Shown: positions 25,039-34,235, counted from the stretch's first letter. The stretch: 64,000 bases of DNA from Emticicia fluvialis (GCF_024793945.1 NZ_JANUSD010000015.1:95115-159114), one strand, 5' to 3'. Notes: generated by a model not told the origin, from the sequence alone. Program-made: numbers and translations.

Positions 25039-27822
25039 TTACACTACTACGTTCACAATCCTCTTCGGCACTACAATCAGTTTTTTTGGTGCGTTGCCTT
25101 CCAACCATTTAATTACGTTTTCGTTTTCTAAAACAGCCTTTTCAATATCTTCTTTACTCATATCCGCAGGGAAAGAAATGGAGGTTCTTACTTTGCCGTT
25201 TATCTGAATCGGGTATTCAAATGAGTCTTCAATCAGGTGTTGCGCCTCAAATGCTGGGAAACGCTGTTGGGTAACAGTACCTTTTTCATTGCCCAGAATC
25301 TCCCACAATTCTTCTGAAAGGTGTGGTGTATATGGCGACAGCACTATTACCAGTTGCTCAAGAATGGCTTTCTTAGAAGATTTCAAATCAGATAGCTCAT
25401 TCACGCAAATCATGAATGTACTTACTGAGGTATTGAAAGAGAAACTCTCTACGTCTTCAGATACCTTCTTGATGGTCTTGTGTAAAGCCTTTAATTCTGC
25501 TTTGGTAGGTTCGACATCCGTTACAATGTACTTGCCGTTCTGGTCGAAAAACAAACGCCATAGCTTACGAATGAAGCGGTAAGTACCTTCAATACCGCGC
25601 GTATCCCAGGGTTTGCTTTCGGTCAATGGCCCCAGGAACATTTCATATAAACGGAATGTATCTGCGCCGTATTTATCTACGATATCATCCGGATTCACAA
25701 CGTTGAATTTCGACTTCGACATCTTTTCAACTTCAGAACCACAACGATAAACGCCGTCTTCCAGTATAAACTGAGGATCGTCACCTATATCATTTCTGGT
25801 TGCCTTGAATTTTTCAACATCAAGCACATCGTTATCAACGATATTTACATCTACATGCAGCTTGGTAGTATCATACTGATCTTTCAATCCATAAGAAACA
25901 AAAGTAACCTTATCAGTGCCTTTTACACGATACACAAAGCTTGATTTGCCCATAATCATACCCTGATTGATGAGTTTTGCCGCGTATTCTTCCTGCGGCA
26001 CGTAGCCTCTGTCTTTCAGGAATTTGTTCCAGAAACGGCTGTATAACAAGTGGCCTGTGGCGTGTTCGGTTCCACCCAGATACAAGTCTACATTCTGCCA
26101 GTAATCAATGGCTTCTTTTGATGCAAATTCTTTGTCGTTCTGTGCATCCATGTAACGGTACCAATACCAGCTGCTACCTGCCCAACCCGGCATAGTGCTT
26201 AGCTCGTATGGGTTCCCTTTGTAATTCCAACCTTCTGCACGGCCTAAAGGTGGCTCTCCGCTTTCGGTAGGCTGATACTTGTCAATTTCAGGCAGTACTA
26301 ATGGCAGGTCTTGTTCATCAACCAGATATGGCAAGTTGTCTTTGAAGTAAACCGGAACCGGCTCTCCCCAATAACGTTGGCGCGCAAAAACGGCATCACG
26401 TAAGCGGTAATTTACCTTGCCTTTTCCAATGGCAAGTTCTTCAAGGCTGTCAATCAGTTTTTGAGTAGCTTCTTTATACCCTAAACCGTTAATAATGCCC
26501 GAATTAATATATTTTCCTTCTTTGGTTGCATCGGCCTGTGTATCAATATCTACTTGTGCATCCAGTATCGGCACAATCGGTAAATTGAAATGCGTTGCAA
26601 AATTCCAGTCGCGCTGGTCGCCAGACGGCACACCCATTACCGCACCGGTACCATAACCTGCCAATACGTAGTCGGCAATCCAGATAGGTACTTTTTCACC
26701 ACTGAAAGGGTTGATACAGTAGCTGCCTGTAAATGCACCTGAAACCTTTTTTACGTCAGACATCCGGTCTAGCTCCGAGCGTTTCTGTGTTTCGGTGATA
26801 TAGTTATCAATACTTTCTTTTTGTTCAGGTGTAGTTAATGAGGCCACCAACTCATGCTCTGGGGCAAGTACCATAAAAGATACGCCATATATGGTATCTA
26901 CCCGGGTAGTGAACACTTCAATCAGTGTTTCGGGCTGGTTTTCTACGGCAAATTTTACCATGGCGCCTACCGAACGGCCAATCCAGTTGCGCTGCTGCTC
27001 TTTTAAAGATTCAGACCAGTCTACCGTATCCAGACCTGAAATAAGCCGGTCGGCGTAGGCAGTTATGCGCATCATCCACTGTTGCATTTTTTTCTGAATC
27101 ACCGGGTATCCGCCGCGTTCAGAAACACCATCTTTTACTTCGTCGTTAGACAATACCATACCTAAAGCCGGACAGAAATTTACAACGGCCTCTGAAAGGT
27201 AAGTTAAACGATATTTAAGCGATAGGCTATATTTTTCTGTATCTGTAAAGCCATTCCATTCATCGGCCGTAAATATGGCTGCATCATCATCACAAACGGC
27301 GTTTACACCTTTGGTGCCATTCTGAGCAAATTTCTCGTACAGCGTCTCAATTGGTTCGGCCTTGTTACTGTCTTTGTTATACCAGCTTTTGAAAAGCTCC
27401 ATGAAAATCCACTGCGTCCATTTGTAGTATGACGGGTCAGAAGTACGTACTTCGCGGCTCCAATCGTAACAAAAACCGATTTTCTTTAGCTGGCTTATGT
27501 AGGTTTTAATGTTGGCCTCGGTAGTAATAGCCGGATGCTGACCTGTCTGAATTGCATATTGCTCTGCCGGTAGGCCGAAGGAGTCAAAGCCCATTGGATG
27601 CAATACATTGAAGCCTTTCAGTCTTTTGTATCTTGAATAGATATCGCTGGCGATGTATCCTAGCGGATGGCCAACGTGAAGACCCGCCCCAGATGGGTAA
27701 GGGAACATATCTAATACATAAAACTTGGGTTTGGAATGGTCAATTTTAACTTCATAGGTTTTGTTTTCTTCCCAGAATTGCTGCCATTTCTTGTCGATCT
27801 CACGGTGGTTATACTCCGACAT
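25039..27822 (-). CDS. leuS: Leucine-tRNA ligase
   Basis: A 927-residue class I aminoacyl-tRNA synthetase. The HIGH motif appears as 'GAGLHVGHPLGY' (about residues 45-56) and KMSKS as 'VEKMSKSKFNVVNPDD' (about 700). Between them are the editing domain ('GVPSGDQRDWNFATHFNLPI', 'AVFARQRYWGEPVPVYF') and catalytic segments such as 'MPGWAGSSWYWYRYMDAQN'. The C-terminal anticodon-binding region ends 'PKRIVNVVV'. The protein is slightly longer than E. coli LeuS (about 860), as usual in Bacteroidota. A TATTTTTG promoter element lies 60 bases upstream. Confidence 0.98.
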   Translation of the reverse strand: MSEYNHREIDKKWQQFWEENKTYEVKIDHSKPKFYVLDMFPYPSGAGLHVGHPLGYIASDIYSRYKRLKGFNVLHPMGFDSFGLPAEQYAIQTGQHPAITTEANIKTYISQLKKIGFCYDWSREVRTSDPSYYKWTQWIFMELFKSWYNKDSNKAEPIETLYEKFAQNGTKGVNAVCDDDAAIFTADEWNGFTDTEKYSLSLKYRLTYLSEAVVNFCPALGMVLSNDEVKDGVSERGGYPVIQKKMQQWMMRITAYADRLISGLDTVDWSESLKEQQRNWIGRSVGAMVKFAVENQPETLIEVFTTRVDTIYGVSFMVLAPEHELVASLTTPEQKESIDNYITETQKRSELDRMSDVKKVSGAFTGSYCINPFSGEKVPIWIADYVLAGYGTGAVMGVPSGDQRDWNFATHFNLPIVPILDAQVDIDTQADATKEGKYINSGIINGLGYKEATQKLIDSLEELAIGKGKVNYRLRDAVFARQRYWGEPVPVYFKDNLPYLVDEQDLPLVLPEIDKYQPTESGEPPLGRAEGWNYKGNPYELSTMPGWAGSSWYWYRYMDAQNDKEFASKEAIDYWQNVDLYLGGTEHATGHLLYSRFWNKFLKDRGYVPQEEYAAKLINQGMIMGKSSFVYRVKGTDKVTFVSYGLKDQYDTTKLHVDVNIVDNDVLDVEKFKATRNDIGDDPQFILEDGVYRCGSEVEKMSKSKFNVVNPDDIVDKYGADTFRLYEMFLGPLTESKPWDTRGIEGTYRFIRKLWRLFFDQNGKYIVTDVEPTKAELKALHKTIKKVSEDVESFSFNTSVSTFMICVNELSDLKSSKKAILEQLVIVLSPYTPHLSEELWEILGNEKGTVTQQRFPAFEAQHLIEDSFEYPIQINGKVRTSISFPADMSKEDIEKAVLENENVIKWLEGNAPKKLIVVPKRIVNVVV

Positions 27823-27881
27823 AAATAATTTTATATAATGTAAATGAGCCTGAATAGCTCTTTGTTTAAGTAATTTTTTTG

Positions 27882-27889
27882 CAAAAATA
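27882..27889 (-). promoter_or_regulatory. -7 element of leuS (TATTTTTG)
   Basis: Exact TAnnTTTG on the minus strand, implying a leader of about 55 bases. The -33 element is not obvious. Confidence 0.45.
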
Positions 27890-27978
27890 GCATTTTAAGG
27901 CTTTAAATTGTTAATTTGTTCAATAATATCCCTAAAACTTATCAGGCATTTCTAAAGATACCATTTAACTGATAGCCC

Positions 27979-28893
27979 ATGTTGCGCAAAATCTTCCTTA
28001 CTATTCTGTTTTTTTTTCTGATAGCCCTGGCAGGTGTTATTTATGTGTTCAGATACAAATCTGAATCGGCTTTGGTGCTGATGACTGATTTTGGCACAAA
28101 AGACGGAGCAGTAGCAGCCATGAAAGGTGTGGCCCTGCAACAGTCGGGCAAACTGGTAATACATGATTTAACCCATGATATACCCGCCTTTAATATCTGG
28201 GAAGGTGCCTATCGGTTGCAACAAACAGCGCCTTATTGGAAAGAAGGGACGGTATTTGTATGCGTAGTAGACCCGGGGGTAGGCACTGATAGAAAATCAA
28301 TAGTGCTGAAAACCAAAGCCAATCATTACTATGTTGGGCCTGATAATGGTTTGTTTACACTTGTTGCGGAGCGTGAGGGTGTTGATGAAGTGCGGGAGAT
28401 TTCAAGTGCCAACCGCCTGCCAGACTCGCAGGGTTCTTATACTTTTCATGGCCGTGATGTATTTGCTTTTACCGGAGCAAAACTGGCAGCAGATATAATT
28501 GATTTAGATGGAGTAGGGGCATCGGTGCCTGGAAACCAATTAGTAAGGTTGGCGTATCCCAGACCTACGTTTAAAAATAAAGTGCTATCTGGTGGTATAG
28601 CCATTCTGGACATACAGTATGGAAACTTATGGACTAACATTGATGAAAAGACATTCAAACTGCTACGCGCGAAAGAAGGTGACAGACTGCAGGTGAAAAT
28701 TTATGGGAATGACCGGCTGGCCTATCAGGGGCAGGTATTATTTGGCCATACTTTTGGTGATGTGAAAGAAGGGGAGAGCATCCTGTATCTGAATAGCCTG
28801 ATGAATCTTTCGTTGGGTATTAATATGGGTAATTTTGCCAATACTTACAAAATTGGAAGCGGTACTGACTGGCGCATTGAAGTGAGCAGGTAA
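27979..28893 (+). CDS. SAM hydroxide adenosyltransferase (DUF62) with N-terminal membrane anchor
   Basis: A 304-residue protein. An N-terminal hydrophobic helix ('MLRKIFLTILFFFLIALAGV', residues 1-25) precedes a full DUF62 domain: 'LVLMTDFGTKDGAVAAMKGV' (the DFG...D start), 'DLTHDIPAFNIWEGAYRL', 'VCVVDPGVGTDRKSIVL' and 'YYVGPDNGLFTLVAE', then the C-terminal barrel ('FGHTFGDVKEGESILYLNSL'). Family members split S-adenosylmethionine into adenosine and methionine, or are halogenases; the hydrolase type is expected here. The membrane anchor is unusual because SAM is cytosolic; topology decides whether the enzyme faces the cytosol. Confidence 0.85.
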   Translation: MLRKIFLTILFFFLIALAGVIYVFRYKSESALVLMTDFGTKDGAVAAMKGVALQQSGKLVIHDLTHDIPAFNIWEGAYRLQQTAPYWKEGTVFVCVVDPGVGTDRKSIVLKTKANHYYVGPDNGLFTLVAEREGVDEVREISSANRLPDSQGSYTFHGRDVFAFTGAKLAADIIDLDGVGASVPGNQLVRLAYPRPTFKNKVLSGGIAILDIQYGNLWTNIDEKTFKLLRAKEGDRLQVKIYGNDRLAYQGQVLFGHTFGDVKEGESILYLNSLMNLSLGINMGNFANTYKIGSGTDWRIEVSR

Positions 28894-28986
28894 TGAAAAG
28901 TGCATCATTTAAATAGCAACCCAATGGGAATTGTTACGGGCAAAACCATTAAGAAAACGAGTTCATAATAGTTCGATTATTAAGGT

Positions 28987-29095
28987 AATAAAAAAAAGAC
29001 GTACCAATAAAAATTGATACGTCTTAATTCTTAATTATCTATATATAATTACTTCTTAGTTGCCTTTGGCGCTATGAAAACAATCATACGCTTAC
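28987..29095. repeat. 109-bp direct repeat, left copy (infC 3' fragment plus terminator)
   Basis: 105 of 109 bases identical, without gaps, to 31525-31633. On the minus strand it encodes the last 14 residues of IF-3 ('RMIVFIAPKATKK' preceded by Lys) plus stop and terminator. The one difference within these codons is synonymous (Lys AAG for AAA). Confidence 0.9.
28996..29025 (-). terminator. Terminator in the left repeat
   Basis: Stem AAGACGTA...TACGTCTT around an AT-rich loop, then T8 on the minus strand; a duplicate of the infC terminator with a restored base pair. It would now end transcripts of the 29157-29594 gene. Confidence 0.75.
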
Positions 29096-29156
29096 AGTTT
29101 AATATTTTCTTTTATATAACTGATGGCATATTTTCTTCTTAATTTATTATCAACTT

Positions 29157-29594
29157 TTACTTTACTTCTTCTGCATAATTAGGAATAGCACAGTCGCCAA
29201 AAGGTGCTGTCTTTTTCTTCATAGATTTTATGTCATCAGGAGATAAATAGGGGAGCTTATATCTTTCATGCGTAAAGAAGTTTCCCCAGTTCCAGAACTC
29301 CCATATATTTCTTCTGAAATTCCTGTAAACGATTGTATCTGGAGAAGTGGGATAACATTCCCGGAAACTCTTAAAAATAATGTCAATGTCTCTGATGTGT
29401 GGACCTTTCATTTCATCTTCCCACATTCTGAATTCACCATGTGCAGTTGAATAATTGAAATCTTTTATATGAAACTCAGGGAGGAATAGAACACTGCCAA
29501 GAAGCATGCGGAAAAGGCCGATGTAATTAGAAGCATAGGCGATGAACCCAAATGCTAAAATCAATATTGTCCAAATTTTAAGTTTTTTTTTCAT
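29157..29594 (-). CDS. Hypothetical membrane-anchored protein in the island
   Basis: A 145-residue protein with one N-terminal membrane segment or signal anchor ('IWTILILAFGFIAYASNYIG', about residues 7-27), followed by an aromatic- and charge-rich extracytoplasmic part ('RNIWEFWNWGNFFTHERYKL', 'SPDDIKSMKKKTAPFG'). No family is recognised. It is the last gene before the left copy of the direct repeat. Base composition is more AT-rich than that of the neighbouring housekeeping genes, consistent with acquisition. Confidence 0.55.
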   Translation of the reverse strand: MKKKLKIWTILILAFGFIAYASNYIGLFRMLLGSVLFLPEFHIKDFNYSTAHGEFRMWEDEMKGPHIRDIDIIFKSFRECYPTSPDTIVYRNFRRNIWEFWNWGNFFTHERYKLPYLSPDDIKSMKKKTAPFGDCAIPNYAEEVK

Positions 29595-29740
29595 ATCAAG
29601 AGTTTTAAAATTGTATTGACTTTCTAAAAGTTGGAAAGTTAACTGGTAGATATTTTTTGAACTTAATTTTAGAAAGCTTTAAGGCAAGTAAATCTCATAA
29701 AAAGCAATTCACTTGCCTTAAAACTTTGAAATCTTCAGAG

Positions 29741-30910
29741 TTATTTACAAGAGCCGCTTGATTCTGTTATCCCACCGCCTGCATTTATGGTTACTGAACT
29801 ACTATTAGACATTCCTCTTATAATCTGACCTAATCTTGCTGGTGTGTGAAGGAAAAGGTATGTAAATCCACCACCACCAGTTGGAATTGGGCCTACTTTA
29901 CTTAAAGGCAAGGGAATATTAATCCCAGCATTACTTAGAACACTCAATGCGGCATCCGTACAATTATAGTCCTCTAACGAGTAACTACTATTTTGCCAAT
30001 TAATTGATGAATTAACAGCATTTGTAAATTTTGTACTATTAACAAAGTAAGTTGCACTTACATCATAAGGTAATTAACTATTATCTCTAATAACAGATGA
30101 AATATTAAAGAATAAGGAAATTGGCGCCCAAACATTAGGATAAAATCCTACACTGCGAGATGTAGTTTGACCTGTATTATTATCTATTTTTGAAAATTGA
30201 ATAAAAGTATGTCCAACATCATTATTATCGTCAATTGGTCTGGACGAGTTAGATATTGGTTGATCTACACAAATGGCAATTTTATAAGTGTAATTGCCCG
30301 AATTGTTTTTCATACAATTTAATTCTGAGTCAATGTTTATATTAGGAGAAGCATTACCCCCAGAAAAAGATAAACTTTGATATGTCAATATAGGATTCCA
30401 CCCTGCATATCCTCCTCCCCCAGTCGAATAATAATCATTTGGTGAAAATGTAATATCACTGCCGCCAAGGCCACTACAATAAGCATTAATAGAATGAGAA
30501 TAATGCACGTCGCCAAAATTTTACGCTGGTACACATACTTTCACAAAAACCGGAATTTGCCCACAAGGTTAACCTCTTACTCTTTTAATTCTACCATTTT
30601 TAGTTAGATATTCTTCCCCTGTTATCAAGTTGCCTTCTAATTTCCCCTTTTTAAAATCTAAAGCTCTTAAAAAAGAACCTTAAAGGTCACGAACCCAAAT
30701 ATATCCTGAAAAAGAATAAGGCTCATTTTTCTATTTTGTAAAGAAAGTGTCATCAGGAATTGTAGTTGATAATTCAGCAATGATTTTTCCGTTTTTTGGC
30801 TTAAACATCAATAAGCTAGTAAGCTCACTTACTCCAAGTTTTCTTTCATTGAATAACTTGTTGTGGCTTGAAGCAAAAATATTAGCGTAATATTTTAAAA
30901 AAATTGATTC
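29741..30910 (-). pseudogene. Secreted NlpC/P60- or DUF4105-like protein, reading frame broken by five in-frame stops
   Basis: One minus-strand frame runs from the Crp-like stop to 29741 without any frameshift, interrupted by TAG at 30731-30733 and TAA at 30680-30682, 30569-30571, 30521-30523 and 30074-30076. The translation is coherent across the stops: 'KPKNGKIIAELSTTIPDDTF', 'NEPYSFSGYIWVRDL', 'SFLRALDFKKGKLEGNLITG', 'CGQIPVFVKVCVPA', then 'DVGHTFIQF' and 'YSLEDYNCTDAALSVLSNAG'. The GHTF His and the NCTD Cys resemble catalytic positions of papain-like amidase families in Bacteroidota. The true N-terminus and signal peptide are absent. Expression of the longest intact piece (30074-30508, 144 residues, GTG start) is doubtful. 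Confidence 0.7.
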
Positions 30911-30913
30911 AAA

Positions 30914-31477
30914 TCATTTTTTTGCCCTCAACCGGCTTAATGTTTCTGGTTCAATTTCCAGATGCGAAGCAATATGTTTGACAGGTACCCTATGTAGAAT
31001 GTCGGGAATTTGCTGCTGCAGAAAAACATATCTTTCGTTCACAGATTTCATCCTGATATTGTAGTTTCTTATTTCACTTAAACAATAATACTTTTCAGTC
31101 AGTACTCTTCCAACGTAATTAAATTCAGGGAAATTATCATATAGAAACTGTAAATCTGTATAAGAAAGTGACCACATGACGCAATCTTCCAGTGTTTCTA
31201 TATATTCGTTTGATGGTTTTTGTAAGAAAAAACTAATGACAGAAATAATAATATCGGCCTCCTTAAAAAACCAGGTTGTATGTTCCTTACCGTTTTCGAT
31301 GAAATAGGCTCTTACAATTCCTTTTTCAATAAAATAGATTTTTCTGTTTACTGTTTCCGGCTGAACAATCATTGACTTTTTAGCGAAAACCTCATTTTTT
31401 AGCTTCTTTTCTAAGAAATCTTGTATTTTTGGAGATAAAGGCTTTATGGCAGCAAGAGTGGAGATAATCTGTTGCAT
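30914..31477 (-). CDS. Crp/Fnr-family regulator in the island
   Basis: A 187-residue regulator starting at ATG 31477 ('MQQIISTLAAIKPLSPKIQD'); a GTG at 31501 would add eight residues. The cyclic-nucleotide-binding-like roll ('SMIVQPETVNRKIYFIEKGI', 'HTTWFFKEADIIISVISFF') and the C-terminal helix-turn-helix ('VPVKHIASHLEIEPETLSRL') match the compact Bacteroidota Crp family, as does the other copy at 10661-11230. It is bounded upstream by the infC terminator and is thus an independent unit inside the repeat-flanked island. The target is unknown. Confidence 0.82.
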   Translation of the reverse strand: MQQIISTLAAIKPLSPKIQDFLEKKLKNEVFAKKSMIVQPETVNRKIYFIEKGIVRAYFIENGKEHTTWFFKEADIIISVISFFLQKPSNEYIETLEDCVMWSLSYTDLQFLYDNFPEFNYVGRVLTEKYYCLSEIRNYNIRMKSVNERYVFLQQQIPDILHRVPVKHIASHLEIEPETLSRLRAKK

Positions 31478-31524
31478 AAATTGTGTAGTTAAAGTTTTCA
31501 CAGCTTTGTTAATTATTCCATAAA

Positions 31525-31633
31525 AATAAAAAAAAGACGCACCAATAAAAATTGATACGTCTTACTTCTTAATTATCTATAAATAATTACTTCTTAGTTG
31601 CCTTTGGCGCTATGAAAACAATCATACGTTTAC
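31525..31633. repeat. 109-bp direct repeat, right copy (at infC 3' end)
   Basis: Contains the end of the intact infC gene and its terminator (31534-31563). The partner copy is at 28987-29095; together they delimit about 2.5 kb. Confidence 0.9.
31534..31563 (-). terminator. infC terminator
   Basis: AAGACGTATC...GGTGCGTCTT stem on the minus strand with one G·U pair, followed by T8. Confidence 0.8.
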
Positions 31634-32147
31634 CTTCCTGCTTGAATTCACCTTCTGGTTTACCGTACTCATCAAGCCCTGCAATGAAGCGTCTCAAGAG
31701 TTCGGCTCCCTGATCTTTGAACACAATCTGGCGGCCTACAAAGTGTACATAGGCTTTCACTTTGGCGTTTTCTTTCAGGAAACTGATGGCATGCTTCAAT
31801 TTAAAATTAAAGTCATGGTCGTCAGTCTGCGGACCGAAACGTATTTCTTTGATGACCGTCTTGGCAGCTTTGGCTTTTATTTCCTTCTGCTTTTTCTTCT
31901 GGTCATATTTAAATTTAGAATAATCTACAATTCTGCAAACTGGGGGATTGGCCGTAGGAACTATCTCAACCAGGTCGAGGCTTTGTGCCTGTGCCATTGC
32001 AAGGGCCTGATTGGTATCAAAAATGCCTTGCTCTACATTGTCGCCGACTAAGCGGACTTGAGGTACCCGTATTCTTTGATTGATACGGTGTTCATCTTCT
32101 TTCTGTACTGGTCTTCTGAAATTACGATTGAATGGTTGTTGTGCCAT
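31587..32147 (-). CDS. infC: Translation initiation factor IF-3
   Basis: A 186-residue factor that binds the 30S subunit and checks start-codon pairing. The N-terminal domain ('RINQRIRVPQVRLVGDNVEQ', 'DLVEIVPTANPPVCRIVDY' with the conserved Y-K-[FY]) and C-terminal domain ('KEIRFGPQTDDHDFNFKLKH', 'VKAYVHFVGRQIVFKDQG') are intact, with a basic end 'APKATKK'. It starts with ATG, unlike the AUU of E. coli. It follows thrS (135 bases) as usual, but the expected rpmI and rplT do not follow; a terminator and an accessory island do. Confidence 0.97.
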   Translation of the reverse strand: MAQQPFNRNFRRPVQKEDEHRINQRIRVPQVRLVGDNVEQGIFDTNQALAMAQAQSLDLVEIVPTANPPVCRIVDYSKFKYDQKKKQKEIKAKAAKTVIKEIRFGPQTDDHDFNFKLKHAISFLKENAKVKAYVHFVGRQIVFKDQGAELLRRFIAGLDEYGKPEGEFKQEGKRMIVFIAPKATKK

Positions 32148-32242
32148 TTAACGATTTTAAGGTTACTAATAATTGATTTTTACGAAATTATGAACAATAA
32201 TCTTAAAAACAAACAATAAGTTAATTTTTAAACAAATTACAA

Positions 32243-32279
32243 GAGCCGTCAGGCTGTTTTATTATCTAACGGCTCCTGT
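32243..32279 (-). terminator. Hairpin between thrS and infC
   Basis: Ten-base-pair stem GAGCCGTTAG / CTGACGGCTC (one G·T) around ATAATAAAACAGC on the minus strand. No strong T-tract follows (TTGTAATTTG), so it may be an attenuator or mRNA processing site rather than a full terminator. Confidence 0.5.
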
Positions 32280-32282
32280 TAT

Positions 32283-34235
32283 TTAATTTGAACCGAATTT
32301 CGGGATATTTTTGTTGATTTCTGCTTTGGCATAAGCAACAAATTCTTCGATGGTCATTGAGCCTAAATCTCCTTCACCTTTACGGCGTACCGACACCCTT
32401 CCTTCTTCCGATTCTTTTTCACCTACAATGAGCATCAACGGTAATTTGTTTACTTCTGCATCACGTATTTTACGACCAATTTTCTCGTCTCTATGGTCAA
32501 CATAACCTCTGATGTCGTTCTCCTGTAAGGTTAGGAACACATCATTGGCATAGTCTTCATATTTTTCCGAAATCGGTAGAATGGCTATCTGATCAGGCGA
32601 CAACCACAAAGGGAAATTACCGGCTGTGTTTTCAATCAGAATGGCTATGAAACGTTCTAATGAGCCGAATGGCGCGCGGTGAATCATAACCGGGCGGTGC
32701 TTCTGGTTGTCAGAACCAACGTATTCCAGCTCAAACCTTTGTGGTAACTGGTAGTCTACCTGTATGGTTCCCAACTGCCATTTACGGCCTAAGGCATCTT
32801 TTACCATGAAGTCGAGTTTTGGCCCGTAAAATGCAGCCTCGCCCAGTTCTTCTACCGTATTTAGTCCTTTTTCGGCGGCTGCTTTTCTGATAGCATTTTC
32901 TGCGCTATCCCATGCCTCGTCGGTTCCGAAATATTTGGTTTTATTTTCAGGGTCTCTTAATGAAACCTGCGCCGAAAAGTTATCAAAACCAAGCGCCTTG
33001 AAAACATATAACACAAGGTCTATTACTTTTTTAAATTCGTCTTCTACCTGGTCTTCACGGCAGAAAATATGGGCGTCGTCCTGAGTAAAGCCGCGTACAC
33101 GTGTTAAACCATGTAACTCACCACTTTGTTCGTAACGATACACGGTTCCGAATTCAGCCAGGCGCAATGGTAATTCACGATAACTTCTCGGCCTTGAACG
33201 GTAAATTTCACAATGGTGAGGGCAGTTCATGGGTTTCAACATAAACTCTTCGCCTTCTTCAGGCGTAGCAATTGGCTGAAAAGAGTCTTTCCCGTATTTT
33301 TCCCAGTGCCCTGATGTAATATAAAGCTGCTTGCCACCAATATGAGGGGTAACAACCTGCTGGTATCCTGCTTTTACCTGCGCCCGGCGCAGAAAATTCT
33401 CCAGCCTTTCTCTCAGCATGGCACCTTTAGGCAACCATAATGGTAAGCCTTTGCCTACTTTTTCAGAGAAGGTGAAAAGTTCCAGTTCCTGGCCCAGTTT
33501 GCGGTGGTCGCGTCTTTTGGCTTCTTCCAGAAACTGAAGGTATTCGTCCAGCTCTTTTTGTTTCGGGAAAGTGATACCATAAATGCGGGTAAGCATTTTG
33601 TTGTTCTGGTCGCCTTTAAAGTAAGCACCGGCCACATTCATAATTTTGGCGGCTTTGATAAAACCGGTATTAGGAATATGAGGCCCGCGACACAAGTCGG
33701 TGAAATTACCCTGGCGGTAGAAAGTAATAGAACCGTCTTCCAAACCCGAGAGTAAATCCAGCTTATATTCGTCGCCTTTTTCTTCAAAGTACCTTACTGC
33801 ATCAGCTTTAGACATCGGAATACGCTCGTAGTCGTTTTTCTGACGAGCCAGTTCCAACATTTTATCTTCTATTTTCTTGAAGTCGTCGTTTGATATAGTA
33901 ACTCCGTTGGTATCAACATCATAATAGAAACCGTTTTCTAATGGCGGGCCTACCCAGAATTTAACACCGGGATACAAAGCCTCCAGCGCCTCGGCCATTA
34001 AGTGTGCCGACGAGTGCCAGAATGTAGATTTACCGTCCGTATCGTTCCAGGTCAGAAGTTGCAAGTTTGAGTCTTCTTCTATGGGTTGACTGGTATCCTG
34101 AACTTTTCCGTTCACCCTGGCAGCCAGTACGTTTCTTGCCAGCCCTTCGCTGATGGAAAGGGCGACATCGTAACTCGAGCTTCCTTTTGGATAATCTCTT
34201 ACGCTTCCGTCCGGTAATGTAATTTTAATCATCAT
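32283..34235 (-). CDS. thrS: Threonine-tRNA ligase
   Basis: A 650-residue class II synthetase. Domains in order: TGS ('MMIKITLPDGSVRDYPKGSS'), the editing SAD domain with 'HSSAHLMAEALEALYPG' and 'YFEEKGDEYKLDLL', then the catalytic core with motif 2 region 'RLAEFGTVYRYEQSGELHGL', 'TRVRGFTQDDAHIFC', and motif 3 'HRAPFGSLERFIAILIE'. Zn-binding Cys/His residues are present ('MLKPMNCPHHCEIYRS'). The C-terminal anticodon domain ends 'INKNIPKFGSN'. It is preceded at 34 bases by the TPR lipoprotein gene and followed by infC. Confidence 0.98.
   Translation of the reverse strand: MMIKITLPDGSVRDYPKGSSSYDVALSISEGLARNVLAARVNGKVQDTSQPIEEDSNLQLLTWNDTDGKSTFWHSSAHLMAEALEALYPGVKFWVGPPLENGFYYDVDTNGVTISNDDFKKIEDKMLELARQKNDYERIPMSKADAVRYFEEKGDEYKLDLLSGLEDGSITFYRQGNFTDLCRGPHIPNTGFIKAAKIMNVAGAYFKGDQNNKMLTRIYGITFPKQKELDEYLQFLEEAKRRDHRKLGQELELFTFSEKVGKGLPLWLPKGAMLRERLENFLRRAQVKAGYQQVVTPHIGGKQLYITSGHWEKYGKDSFQPIATPEEGEEFMLKPMNCPHHCEIYRSRPRSYRELPLRLAEFGTVYRYEQSGELHGLTRVRGFTQDDAHIFCREDQVEDEFKKVIDLVLYVFKALGFDNFSAQVSLRDPENKTKYFGTDEAWDSAENAIRKAAAEKGLNTVEELGEAAFYGPKLDFMVKDALGRKWQLGTIQVDYQLPQRFELEYVGSDNQKHRPVMIHRAPFGSLERFIAILIENTAGNFPLWLSPDQIAILPISEKYEDYANDVFLTLQENDIRGYVDHRDEKIGRKIRDAEVNKLPLMLIVGEKESEEGRVSVRRKGEGDLGSMTIEEFVAYAKAEINKNIPKFGSN

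Noticed and set aside
29000..29100. Second functional infC gene
   Set aside because: Only the last 14 codons are present; upstream sequence is unrelated to IF-3.
30914..31477. Fusion of the Crp-like gene with the downstream broken frame, since both share one frame
   Set aside because: The Crp protein ends at the normal family length ('ETLSRLRAKK') before its TGA, so the shared frame is a one-in-three coincidence.
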